DNA from: Corynebacterium capitovis DSM 44611
GTDB lineage: Bacteria; Actinomycetota; Actinomycetes; Mycobacteriales; Mycobacteriaceae
DNA: 64,000 nucleotides
Assembly (NCBI RefSeq): GCF_030440535.1
Contig: NZ_CP047117.1
Coordinates: 1,736,001-1,800,000 of the forward strand
Direction: 5' to 3'
Each line of letters starts with the position of its first letter. Position 1 is the first letter of the stretch. Shown here piece by piece: positions 27,694 through 36,744 of the stretch. The notes beneath the pieces are model-generated. The model had not been told where the DNA came from, made no database searches, and was given only the letters and a program-made list of their open reading frames with translations. Made by a program: the position numbers and the translations under genes.

Positions 27694-29375
27694 AGCAGGT
27701 CCGCCTCGTCCGCGCGCCGCAGCCAGGCGCGGAAGGTCTCGCCGTCCGCGCGCTTGTCCACGTAGTTGTGCACCACCCGCGTGACGTATTCCGTCAGCTC
27801 GGTGGACAGGACTTTGTGCCCCCGCAGCTTGCGGCCGAAGTTGGCGCCCTCTCCGATCGTGCCGCCCAGGTGGACCTGGAAGCCTTCTACCTTTTCACCC
27901 TGGTCGTTGACCACCATCTGGCCCTTGAGCCCGATGTCCGAGACGTGGTGGCGGGCGCAGGCGTTGGGGCAGCCGTTGAGCGAAATCGTGATTGGAGAGT
28001 CGAGGTCCCCGAACTGCTCCTCCAGCTCGTCGGCCAATTCGATGGCCCGGGACTTCGTGGTCACGTGCGCGAGCTTGCAGTACTCCAGCCCTGTGCACGA
28101 CAGGAGCCCGCGGCGAAACTCGCTCGGCTGAGAGTACAGGCCCATTCCTTCGAGGTCGGCCTGCAGCTTCTCGACGTCCTCCGGCTCCACGTCCAGGAAA
28201 AGCAGCTCCTTAAACGGGGTGAACCGCAACCGGGTGATCCCGTAAGACTCGACGAGGTTTGAAACCGCGATGAGCTGCTCGCCGGACATGTGGCCCAGCG
28301 TCGGCTTGACCCCGATGTAGAAGCGTCCGTCTTTTTGCTCGTGGACCCCGATGTGGTCCCTGTCGACGAGGTTGCTGGGGGCGCGGGGGCCGTCGGGAAG
28401 CGAATAGCCCAGGTATTGCTCCTCCAGGACCTGCCGGAACTTCTCGATGCCCCACTGCGCGACGAGGAACTTCAGGCGGGCGCGGTTGCGCAGTCGGCGG
28501 TAGCCGTAGTCGCGGAAGATGCGCACCACGTTGGCCCACACCTCGGGGACCTGTTCAAGGGTGACAAACGCGCCGAGCGATTGCGCCAGCATAGGGTTGG
28601 TGGACAGGCCGCCGCCGACGAAGCACTCGAAACCCGGGCCCAGCTCGGGGTGGACGACGCCGATGAAGGCGATGTCGTTGATCTCGTGGACCACGTCCTG
28701 GCGGGAGTTGCCAGAGATCGCGGATTTGAACTTGCGCGGGAGGTTTTGGAACTCCTCGTTGGTGTGGATGTGCTGGATTTCCTCGATCGCCGGCGTGGCG
28801 TCGATGATCTCGTCTTTGGCGATCCCCGCGACGGGAGAACCGAGCACGACGCGCGGCACGTCGCCGCAGGCGTCCCAGGTGTTGAGGCCGACGGAGTCGA
28901 GCTTGTCCCAGATCGTCGGGACGTCCTCGATTCGGACCCAGTGCAGCTGGATGTTCTGCCGGTCGGTGAGGTCGACCGTCGAGCGAGCGTAATCGCGCGA
29001 GATCTCACCGACAACGCGCGCCTGCGCGGAGGTGCAGCGCCCGCCGTCGAAGCGAATACGCATCATGAAGTACTCGTCCTGCAGCACGGAGTTGTCCTGG
29101 CCGGTGAACTCCCCGCCGAGGTTCTGCTTGCGCTGCGTGTACATTCCCAGCCACTTAAAGCGCGGTGCGAGGTCCTCCGGAGGAATGGATGCGAAACCCT
29201 GCTTGGAGTAGATGTCAATGACGCGCTGCTTGACCTGCATCACGGGTTCGAGCTGCTTGAGTTCCTCGTCGTGGTTCAGCGGCGTGGTGCCGTCGATAAG
29301 CCACTGCCCCTCGGGCTTTGCGGCGCGCGCCTTCACCTCTCGGGTCCGGCGGGTTGCCGTGGTTTGGGCGACCAT
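27690..29375 (-). CDS. cysI: Ferredoxin-type sulfite reductase (siroheme) CysI
   Basis: 561 residues starting MVAQTTATRR. Reduces sulfite to sulfide with six electrons. The siroheme/4Fe-4S cysteines are present: C-x5-C (LLSCTGLEYCKLA) and C-x3-C (LNGCPNACARHH). Two ferredoxin-reductase repeats: N-terminal FMMRIRFDGGRCTSAQ and second GVKPTLGHMSGEQL. First gene of cysIXHDNYZ; upstream frame to 29489 is inside the promoter region. Reductant probably comes from divergent fpr2 through CysX. Confidence 0.96.
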   Translation of the reverse strand: MVAQTTATRRTREVKARAAKPEGQWLIDGTTPLNHDEELKQLEPVMQVKQRVIDIYSKQGFASIPPEDLAPRFKWLGMYTQRKQNLGGEFTGQDNSVLQDEYFMMRIRFDGGRCTSAQARVVGEISRDYARSTVDLTDRQNIQLHWVRIEDVPTIWDKLDSVGLNTWDACGDVPRVVLGSPVAGIAKDEIIDATPAIEEIQHIHTNEEFQNLPRKFKSAISGNSRQDVVHEINDIAFIGVVHPELGPGFECFVGGGLSTNPMLAQSLGAFVTLEQVPEVWANVVRIFRDYGYRRLRNRARLKFLVAQWGIEKFRQVLEEQYLGYSLPDGPRAPSNLVDRDHIGVHEQKDGRFYIGVKPTLGHMSGEQLIAVSNLVESYGITRLRFTPFKELLFLDVEPEDVEKLQADLEGMGLYSQPSEFRRGLLSCTGLEYCKLAHVTTKSRAIELADELEEQFGDLDSPITISLNGCPNACARHHVSDIGLKGQMVVNDQGEKVEGFQVHLGGTIGEGANFGRKLRGHKVLSTELTEYVTRVVHNYVDKRADGETFRAWLRRADEADLL

Positions 29376-29397
29376 GAAAGCTCCTGTCTCAACGTTT

Positions 29398-29413
29398 CGT
29401 ACCGATCGGTCTA
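29398..29413. promoter_or_regulatory. McbR-like operator near cysI start
   Basis: CGTAC, 6 bases, GTCTA with a perfect ACCGATCGGT core palindrome (29401-29410). One half matches the McbR consensus TAGAC-N6-GTCTA fully, the other weakly. Located 23-38 bases before the cysI ATG, where a repressor would block transcription. Confidence 0.55.
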
Positions 29414-29590
29414 GAAAGGACGCGGTTCGGTGTTGCCACGTAAGTCTGCCGGACACCTTGGTCCGCCACAACGCCGTGACTCTCATCACGCTCTTTGACC
29501 TGCCCGTATAGCGGTGAATATATTGTGAAAGTGAGCGAGGGCCAACGCCCCGTGAGGGCCGGGGTGGGCAAAGCTGGAGAAACCGCCCCC

Positions 29591-29621
29591 TTTACAGACC
29601 GAGCGGTCTATGGGCTATGAT
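29591..29621 (+). promoter_or_regulatory. fpr2 promoter with embedded McbR operator
   Basis: TTTACA (29591-29596) and TATGAT (29616-29621) form a housekeeping-type promoter with a long 19-base spacer. Between them lies CAGAC-N6-GTCTA (29595-29610), 9 of 10 positions of the McbR methionine/cysteine repressor consensus. A repressor bound there would block RNA polymerase. The predicted start is about 29628; the ribosome site ggaaagg is at 29646-29652. Confidence 0.75.
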
Positions 29622-29663
29622 GGCCCACTACATACGAATTACCGTGGAAAGGATTACCCGCAC

Positions 29664-31028
29664 ATGAGTCTGCGCGTCGCTGTGATTGGCGCTGGCCCCG
29701 CCGGCATTTACGCCTCCGACCTGCTCATTCGCAACGAAGATCACGACATCCACGTCGACCTCTTCGAGCAGATGCCGGCGCCATTCGGCCTCATCCGCTA
29801 CGGGGTCGCGCCGGACCACCCCCGCATCAAGGGAATCGTCACCTCCCTTCACCGCGTGCTGGATAAGCCTCACCTGCGCCTGCTGGGCAACATCGAGGTG
29901 GGTAAGGACGTGACCATTGAGGAGTTGCGCGATTACTATGACGCGATCGTCATCTCTACCGGTGCTGTGCGCGACCGCGAGCTGCTCATCCCTGGTGGAG
30001 ACACGTCCATCGGCGCAGGCGAGTTCGTCGGCTTCTACGACGGCAACCCACGCTTCGAGCGGTCCTGGAACCTGCAGGCGCGCGAGGTCGCTGTCATTGG
30101 CGTGGGCAACGTCGCCCTCGACATCTCCCGCATCCTGGCCAAGACCGGCGACGAGCTTCTTGTCACCGAAATCCCCGACAACGTACACGACTCGCTGCGC
30201 GCCAACCGCGCCAAGGTGGTGCACATGTTCGGCCGACGCGGCCCCGCCAACGCGAAGTTCACCCCCAAGGAGTTGCGCGAGCTCGACGAGTCCGACACCA
30301 TCCAGGTGCTCGTCGACCCCGAAGACATCGATTACGACCAGGCCTCGGAGGACCTACGCCGCGCGGACAAGTCCATCGACCTGAACTGCCAGGTCCTCGA
30401 GCAGTACGCTATGCGCGAGCCCGACGACAGCCCGCACAAGATCCACATCCACTTCTTTGAGGAGCCGGTCGAGGTGCTCACCGAGGGCGACGCGATCGTC
30501 GGAATCCGCACCGAGCGCCAGGAGTTCGACGGCGAGGGCGGCGTCCGCGGGACCGGGTCGTTTACCGATTGGCCGGTGCAGCAGGTCTACCACGCCATCG
30601 GATACCGCTCCGAGCCCGTTGAGGGAGTGCCCTTCGACCTCGAGCGCAACGTCATCCCCAACGACGGCGGCCACGTGCTCGGTGAGGAGGGTTTTGAAGA
30701 CTCCCTCTACGTCACCGGCTGGATCAAGCGCGGCCCGGTCGGCTTGATCGGCAACACCAAGTCGGATGCGAAAGAAACGACCGACATGCTGATCGCCGAC
30801 GCTGACGCCGGCAAGCTGAACACCCCGAAGCACACCGACGCGGACGCGATCATCGGCCTGCTGGAGGAGCGCAATATCGCCTACACCACGTGGGACGGCT
30901 GGTACCGCTTGGACGAAGCCGAGCGTGCCCTCGGCGCCGAGTGCAGCCGCCTGCCGCGCGAGCGCAAGAAGATCGTCGAGTGGGAGGACATGGTCGAGCG
31001 GGCCCGCACCGTGCCGCAGGTGCCGTAG
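29664..31028 (+). CDS. fpr2: Ferredoxin/flavodoxin-NADP reductase Fpr2 (FprA type)
   Basis: 454 residues. Adrenodoxin-reductase-like: FAD motif VIGAGPAGIYASD (about 7-19), NADP motif VIGVGNVALDISR (about 150), and VTGWIKRGPVGLIGNTKSDA near the C-terminus. Passes electrons from NADPH to a ferredoxin-type carrier; placed divergent to cysI, it is the likely electron source for sulfite reduction. The ATG at 29664 follows a good ribosome site; the frame is open from 29610. Confidence 0.95.
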   Translation: MSLRVAVIGAGPAGIYASDLLIRNEDHDIHVDLFEQMPAPFGLIRYGVAPDHPRIKGIVTSLHRVLDKPHLRLLGNIEVGKDVTIEELRDYYDAIVISTGAVRDRELLIPGGDTSIGAGEFVGFYDGNPRFERSWNLQAREVAVIGVGNVALDISRILAKTGDELLVTEIPDNVHDSLRANRAKVVHMFGRRGPANAKFTPKELRELDESDTIQVLVDPEDIDYDQASEDLRRADKSIDLNCQVLEQYAMREPDDSPHKIHIHFFEEPVEVLTEGDAIVGIRTERQEFDGEGGVRGTGSFTDWPVQQVYHAIGYRSEPVEGVPFDLERNVIPNDGGHVLGEEGFEDSLYVTGWIKRGPVGLIGNTKSDAKETTDMLIADADAGKLNTPKHTDADAIIGLLEERNIAYTTWDGWYRLDEAERALGAECSRLPRERKKIVEWEDMVERARTVPQVP

Positions 31029-31116
31029 CGCTGCAGGTGCAGGGCTGACATTCAGACGCCCCCCGTCGGCTAGGTATACGCTTGCGTGGTCCCATCACGA
31101 AGAAAGGGCCCGCACC

Positions 31117-32832
31117 GTGGATCTCCTCAGAATCCTCACCCGTGCGTCGAGGCCGTATACGGGTGTGATCGTTGCGGTCATCGTCTTGCAGCTCATCACG
31201 ACGATCGCCACGCTGTACCTGCCCGACCTCAACGCAAACATCATTGACACCGGTGTCGCCCAGGCCGACGTCCCCTACATCTGGCGAACAGGCGGGGTCA
31301 TGCTCGCCGTCGCCTTCGTCCAAGTCATCGCGGCGGTGGGCGCCGTGTGGCTCTCTGCCCGCGCCGCGATGGGCGTCGGCAGAGACGTGCGCCGCTTGGT
31401 GTACACGAAGGTGAGCAGTTTCTCCGCCGAAGACCTCGCGCACTTCGGCGCACCCACCCTGGTCACCCGCGGCACCAACGACGTGCAGCAAGTCCAGATG
31501 GTGTTCATCCTGTTTCTCAGCTTCATGGTCGCCGCCCCCATCATGGCGATCGGCGGTGTGATCATGGCGCTGCGCCAGGACCCCGGAATGTCCTGGCTTG
31601 TCGTCGCCGCCGTCGCGGTCCTCGCCGTCGTGGTGGGCGTTCTCATTTCCCTGCTCATGCCCATGTTTAAAAAGATGCAGGACCGGCTGGACACGATCAA
31701 CGGCGTGCTGCGTGAGCACATCGCCGGGATCCGAGTCGTGCGCGCCTTCGGACGGGAGGAGTTTGAAAGCAAGCGGTTCACCGACGCCAACAGCGACATC
31801 ACCCGTGTTTCTCGCAACATCGGCCGCGTCTTCGTTCTCCTCTTCCCGGTCATCATGCTGATCCTCAACGTGGCCACGGCCGCCGTGTTGTGGTTCGGCG
31901 GGCACCGCGTCGACGCGGGCCTGGTGGAAGTCGGCTCGCTAACCGCGTTCATGCAGTACCTCATGCAGATACTCGTGGCCGTCATGATGGGCACGTTCAT
32001 GATGATGATGCTGCCCCGCGCCATCGTCTGCGCTCGCCGCATCGCGGAGCTTCTCCAGCACACGCCCAGTATCCCCGAGCCCGCTACCACGGTGACGCCC
32101 GCGGCAGCGGATGGTGTTGTCACCTTCGACTCGGTGTCCTACACTTACCCCGGCGCGGCCGAACCCGTCCTCCACGATATTTCTTTCACCGCGACGCCCG
32201 GCACGACTACGGCGATCATCGGGTCAACCGGATCGGGTAAGTCGACGCTGCTCTCCCTCATCCCTCGCCTGCGGGACGCGACTTCCGGGGCAGTTCTTCT
32301 CGACGGCACCAGCGTGACCACCATGTCACGCCCCGATATCGTCTCGCGCGTCTCACTCGTGCCGCAGAAGGCGTACTTGTTTAGCGGCACCGTCGCCTCA
32401 AACCTGCGGATGGGCCGCCCCGGTGCCACGGATGAGGAACTGTGGGATGCCCTCCGCGTCGCCCAGGCCGCCTTCGTCGAGGACCTCGACATGCCCATCG
32501 CCCAGGGTGGCACGAACGTCTCCGGGGGCCAACGTCAACGCCTCAGCATCGCCCGGATGTTTGTGGCGCACCCCGCGGTCTACCTCTTCGACGATTCCTT
32601 CTCCGCGCTCGACGCGACGACGGACGCCAGGGTGCGCGAGGCGATGACCGAGTACACCCGCTCGGCCACGGTCGTGCTGGTGGCGCAGCGTGTGGCGTCG
32701 ATAAGCCATGCCGACCAGATCCTCGTCTTGGACGCCGGGCGGATCGTCGCACGTGGCACTCACGAGGAGCTGTTGAGCGGAAGCGAAACCTACCGCGAGA
32801 TCTGCGAGTCTCAACGGGAGGTGAACGCATGA
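31117..32832 (+). CDS. ABC exporter half, degenerate-site subunit
   Basis: 571 residues, GTG start. Six membrane helices in the N-terminal part, then an ATPase domain: Walker A GSTGSGKST, Q-loop LVPQKAYLFSG, canonical signature NVSGGQRQR, Walker B YLFDDSF. The catalytic Glu after Walker B is Asp, and the H-loop His is Gln (VAQRVAS). So its own Walker sites form the inactive half of a heterodimeric exporter, while its signature serves the active site of the partner. The ATG of the partner overlaps its stop (ATGA). Substrate unknown. Confidence 0.92.
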   Translation: MDLLRILTRASRPYTGVIVAVIVLQLITTIATLYLPDLNANIIDTGVAQADVPYIWRTGGVMLAVAFVQVIAAVGAVWLSARAAMGVGRDVRRLVYTKVSSFSAEDLAHFGAPTLVTRGTNDVQQVQMVFILFLSFMVAAPIMAIGGVIMALRQDPGMSWLVVAAVAVLAVVVGVLISLLMPMFKKMQDRLDTINGVLREHIAGIRVVRAFGREEFESKRFTDANSDITRVSRNIGRVFVLLFPVIMLILNVATAAVLWFGGHRVDAGLVEVGSLTAFMQYLMQILVAVMMGTFMMMMLPRAIVCARRIAELLQHTPSIPEPATTVTPAAADGVVTFDSVSYTYPGAAEPVLHDISFTATPGTTTAIIGSTGSGKSTLLSLIPRLRDATSGAVLLDGTSVTTMSRPDIVSRVSLVPQKAYLFSGTVASNLRMGRPGATDEELWDALRVAQAAFVEDLDMPIAQGGTNVSGGQRQRLSIARMFVAHPAVYLFDDSFSALDATTDARVREAMTEYTRSATVVLVAQRVASISHADQILVLDAGRIVARGTHEELLSGSETYREICESQREVNA

Positions 32833-34775
32833 GCGAGCACTTAACCAACGAGCAGCTGGCCGCGTACGAAGAGAAGATGGCTGGAGACGACTTCGGCGGC
32901 AGGGCACCGCGGAAGGTCAAAGCGTTTTGGCCCTCGGCGAAGCGCCTGATTGGCTTACTCGCCCCGTACAAGCTGAGCCTAGCCGCCGTGTTGGTTATGA
33001 ACGCGGCGTCCGTCCTCCTCTCCGTCTACGCGCCCCGCGTCCTAGGCCACGCGACGGACGTGATCTTCTCCGGAGCTGTGTCCACAATGCTGCCCGCCGG
33101 CGTGAGCAAGGAACAGGCGATCGACGGGTTGCGCGCGGCGGGGCAAGACCGATTCGCGGACATGGCCCAGGCCATGGACCTGCGCCCCGGTGAAGGCATC
33201 GACTTCGACCGTCTGCGCACGTTCATCCTCGCGGTAGTCGCACTCTACGTCTTTTCGAGTCTGTTGATGTGGCTGCAAGGCGCGGTGCTCAACAGGATCA
33301 CCATGTCGTCTGTCTTCCGGCTGCGACAGGACGTGGAGGCGAAGCTCAACAGGCTGCCGCTGAACTACTTCGATTCGCGCCAGCGTGGCGACGTCATGTC
33401 GCGCACCACCAACGACGTGGACAACATCCAGCAGGCCCTGCAGCAGGCGCTGTCCCAGTTGTTCAATTCCCTCTTGATGCTGCTCGGGATTGTGGCAATG
33501 ATGTTCTGGATCTCGTGGCAGCTCGCTCTTGTGGCGCTGCTCGCGCTGCCGCTGACCGGGCTTTTGGTCGCCGTGATCGGCTCCCGCAGCCAGCGCCAGT
33601 TCACCGCGCAGTGGAAGTCCACGGGCGAGCTCAACGGGCACGTAGAGGAGTCCTTCACCGGCCACGAGGTTGCGCTCATCTTCGGCCGGACGGACGCACT
33701 GCGCGAGGAGTTCGACGCGCGCAACGAGGCCCTCTACACCTCCTCGCGGTCCGCGCAGTTCCTGGCCAACTCGATGCAGCCGATCATGCAGTTCGTCTCC
33801 TACCTTTCCTACGTGGTGATCGCGGTGTTCGGTGGGCTTAAGGTCGCATCAGGGCACATGACGCTTGGCGACGCCACCGCGTTCATCCAGTACTCGCGCC
33901 AGTTCAACCAACCGCTCGGTGAGCTCGCTGGCATGGCGCAGATGATCCAGTCTGGTGTCGCTTCCGCGGAGCGCGTCTTCGAATTCCTCGACGCGGAGGA
34001 AGAACACCCGGACGCCGCCACGGCCACGCTCGACACGCCCACCTCCGGGCTCGTCGAGTTCGACCACGTATCCTTCTCCTACACCGACGAGCCCCTCATC
34101 CAGGACTTGTCCCTGCGGGTGGCTCCCGGCCAGACCGCGGCGATTGTCGGCCCGACAGGCGCGGGCAAGACCACCCTTGTCAACCTGCTCATGCGCTTCT
34201 ACGACATCGACGACGGGGTGATCCGCATCGACGGCGTGGACACGCGCTCGCTCTCCCGCGCCGAGCTGCGAGGAAACATCGGCATGGTCCTGCAGGACGC
34301 GGTCCTATTCAAGGGCACGATCTGGGACAACATTCGCTACGGCCGGCTCGACGCCACCGACGAGGAGATCCTCGCCGCCGCCAAGGCCACCTACGTGGAC
34401 CGCTTCGTGCACTCGCTTCCCGACGGCTACGACACCGTGGTCGACCAAGACGGCGGCTCCGTCTCGGCCGGGGAGCGCCAGCTGATCACGATTGCCCGCG
34501 CCTTTCTGTCGCGGCCGGCCATCCTCATCCTCGACGAAGCCACGTCTTCCGTAGACACCCGCACGGAGGTCCTCGTCCAGGATGCGATGAAGGCGCTGCG
34601 CTCAGACCGCACGTCCTTCGTCATCGCCCACCGGTTGTCCACGATCCGCGACGCGGACCTCATCCTCGTCATGGAGGCTGGGCGCATCGTCGAACAGGGA
34701 ACGCACCGGGAGCTGCTGGCCAAGGAGGGTGCGTACTGGCAGCTCAACCAGTCCCAGTTCGCCGGAGACGACTAG
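32829..34775 (+). CDS. ABC exporter half, catalytic-site subunit
   Basis: 648 residues. Longer extracellular insert between helices 1 and 2 (about 75-130) than its partner. ATPase domain: Walker A GPTGAGKTT, Walker B with catalytic Glu (LILDEATSSVD), H-loop His (IAHRLST), but a degenerate signature SVSAGERQL in place of LSGGQ. Exactly complementary to the preceding subunit: one good composite ATP site and one bad one. Resembles bacterial multidrug heterodimers such as TM287/288 and BmrCD; substrate not known. The likely start is the overlapping ATG; the long frame to 32442 is shadow. Confidence 0.92.
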   Translation: MSEHLTNEQLAAYEEKMAGDDFGGRAPRKVKAFWPSAKRLIGLLAPYKLSLAAVLVMNAASVLLSVYAPRVLGHATDVIFSGAVSTMLPAGVSKEQAIDGLRAAGQDRFADMAQAMDLRPGEGIDFDRLRTFILAVVALYVFSSLLMWLQGAVLNRITMSSVFRLRQDVEAKLNRLPLNYFDSRQRGDVMSRTTNDVDNIQQALQQALSQLFNSLLMLLGIVAMMFWISWQLALVALLALPLTGLLVAVIGSRSQRQFTAQWKSTGELNGHVEESFTGHEVALIFGRTDALREEFDARNEALYTSSRSAQFLANSMQPIMQFVSYLSYVVIAVFGGLKVASGHMTLGDATAFIQYSRQFNQPLGELAGMAQMIQSGVASAERVFEFLDAEEEHPDAATATLDTPTSGLVEFDHVSFSYTDEPLIQDLSLRVAPGQTAAIVGPTGAGKTTLVNLLMRFYDIDDGVIRIDGVDTRSLSRAELRGNIGMVLQDAVLFKGTIWDNIRYGRLDATDEEILAAAKATYVDRFVHSLPDGYDTVVDQDGGSVSAGERQLITIARAFLSRPAILILDEATSSVDTRTEVLVQDAMKALRSDRTSFVIAHRLSTIRDADLILVMEAGRIVEQGTHRELLAKEGAYWQLNQSQFAGDD

Positions 34776-34799
34776 CCGTCGCGCGCTAAGCTAGCGGGT

Positions 34800-35432
34800 G
34801 TGAGCACCTCGTACGGGAACTTCCGCATCAGCGATGCCGAGCGATCTGAAGCGACGACTGCCCTGAGCCGCGCGCTCGGCGAGGGCAGGATCACAATGGA
34901 CGAGTTCGACCAGCGGTGCTCCCGGATCGCCGCGGCTCAGTTCCACTCCGACCTCGCGGAGGTCTTCGCGGACCTGCCCCAGAACCCGACCGGCGTGGGT
35001 GCGGTGCCGGCGCCGAGCACCGGGAACGTCGCCGTGTACACGGCGCCGGAAATCGCCGCTGCACGCCGCTCGGGCCAGCACATCCGGGCCGGCGTGTTCT
35101 GGCTCGGATCCATCGGCGCGGTGGGTGCCACATCGCTGCTTACCGCGGTATCCGGCAGTGGAGCCCCCGCCCTTCTCCTGCTGCTTATCCCCACGTTATT
35201 CATCCTGCTATACGTCATGAAGGTCGGCCCGAATTCTTGGTACGCCCCCAGCCTGCGCCAGCTGGAGCGCCACCGCCGCCAGCTGGTCAAGGCGAAGCAG
35301 CTTGAAATCGAGGCCGCGAACGCGCAGCAAGCGGCTCTCCTTCGCGTCCAGCGCCAGCACCAATTGGAGCAATTGAAGTCCGATGCGCTCGACGTCGCTC
35401 AGCAAACTATGAGCCGGTTCAGGAAACGGTAG
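34800..35432 (+). CDS. DUF1707 membrane protein
   Basis: 210 residues, GTG start. The DUF1707 domain is at the N-terminus (about 5-60: FRISDAERSEATTALSRALGEGRITMDEFDQRCSRIAAA). Two hydrophobic segments follow (about 98-120 and 122-141), then a Gln/Lys/Arg-rich coiled coil (about 150-205). Function unknown; DUF1707 is often found on actinobacterial membrane proteins. 24 bases after the ABC exporter pair, so possibly co-transcribed with it. Confidence 0.8.
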   Translation: MSTSYGNFRISDAERSEATTALSRALGEGRITMDEFDQRCSRIAAAQFHSDLAEVFADLPQNPTGVGAVPAPSTGNVAVYTAPEIAAARRSGQHIRAGVFWLGSIGAVGATSLLTAVSGSGAPALLLLLIPTLFILLYVMKVGPNSWYAPSLRQLERHRRQLVKAKQLEIEAANAQQAALLRVQRQHQLEQLKSDALDVAQQTMSRFRKR

Positions 35433-35448
35433 TGGCTAGACTTGCTCC

Positions 35449-36729
35449 ATGAGTAAAAAGCAAGCGGAGCTGGAGACGTCGAAAAGCGTGGCCCCGGGAG
35501 TGAAGAAGCACCGCCACTTTGACCAGGCGGACAAGCTGAAGAACGTCTTTTACGACATTCGCGGGCCCGTGAGCGCCACCGCCGAGGACATGGAGCGCGA
35601 TGGGCACACGATCCTGAAGCTCAACACGGGCAATCCGGCGATCTTCGGCTTCGACGCCCCCGACGTGATCATGCGCGACATGATCGCGGCGCTGCCCACC
35701 TCCCAGGGGTACTCCACGTCCAAGGGCATCATCCCCGCGCGCCGCGCCGTGGTCACCCGGTACGAGGAGATCGAGGCCTTCCCCCCCTTCGACATCGACG
35801 ACGTCTACCTGGGCAACGGCGTGTCCGAGCTGATCTCGATGGCCACGCAGGCCCTGCTCAACGACGGCGATGAGATCCTTATCCCCACACCCGATTACCC
35901 GCTCTGGACGGCCGCGTCCACCCTCGCGGGTGGCACCCCCGTGCACTACGTGTGCGACGAGGAAGACAACTGGAACCCCTCGCTCGAAGACATCCGGGCC
36001 AAGGTTTCGCCACGCACCAAGGCCATCGTGGTGATCAACCCGAACAACCCGACCGGGGCGGTGTACTCGCGCGAAACCCTCGAGGGCATCGCGGCCATTG
36101 CGCGCGAGCACGAGCTGATCGTCTTCGCCGACGAGATCTACGACCGCATTCTTTACGACGGAGCCCACCACATCTCCATGGCCGAAGTCGGCCCCGACCT
36201 GCTCACCGTCACCTTTAACGGGTTGTCCAAGGCGTACCGCGTCGCGGGGTACCGCGCCGGGTGGATGATCATCACCGGGCCGCGCCGCCGCGCCAAGGGC
36301 TTCATCGAGGGCCTTGATCTGCTCTCCGGCACGCGGTTGTGCGCCAACGTTCCGGGCCAGCACGCCATCCAGGTCGCCCTCGGTGGCCGGCAATCGATCT
36401 ACCAGCTCACCGGTGCGGGCGGGCGGCTGCTGGAGCAGCGCGACGTCGCCGTGAACAAGCTGCGCGAGATCCCCGGCGTGTCCGTCGTCGAGCCGAAGGG
36501 GGCACTCTACGCCTTCCCCAAGATCGACACCCAGATGTACAACATCCACGACGACGAACGCTTCATGCTGGACCTGCTCAAATCCGAGAAGATACTTATG
36601 GTTCAGGGCACGGGCTTCAACTACCCCACCCCCGACCACTTCCGCGTGGTCACCCTGCCGTGGGCGTCACAGCTGGAGAATGCGATCGAACGGCTGGGCA
36701 ACTTCCTCAGCGACTACCACCAGCACTAG
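35449..36729 (+). CDS. alaT: Alanine/valine-pyruvate aminotransferase AlaT
   Basis: 426 residues. Class I PLP aminotransferase: VINPNNPTGAVYS (about 195-207), FADEIYDRILYDG and the PLP lysine Lys261 in FNGLSKAYRVAGYRAGW. Makes alanine from pyruvate and glutamate. The N-terminal Lys-rich MSKKQAELETSKS leader matches corynebacterial AlaT. Followed after 15 bases by a 3-hydroxyacyl-CoA dehydrogenase. Confidence 0.93.
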   Translation: MSKKQAELETSKSVAPGVKKHRHFDQADKLKNVFYDIRGPVSATAEDMERDGHTILKLNTGNPAIFGFDAPDVIMRDMIAALPTSQGYSTSKGIIPARRAVVTRYEEIEAFPPFDIDDVYLGNGVSELISMATQALLNDGDEILIPTPDYPLWTAASTLAGGTPVHYVCDEEDNWNPSLEDIRAKVSPRTKAIVVINPNNPTGAVYSRETLEGIAAIAREHELIVFADEIYDRILYDGAHHISMAEVGPDLLTVTFNGLSKAYRVAGYRAGWMIITGPRRRAKGFIEGLDLLSGTRLCANVPGQHAIQVALGGRQSIYQLTGAGGRLLEQRDVAVNKLREIPGVSVVEPKGALYAFPKIDTQMYNIHDDERFMLDLLKSEKILMVQGTGFNYPTPDHFRVVTLPWASQLENAIERLGNFLSDYHQH

Positions 36730-36744
36730 GGGTACGCTCTGGGC

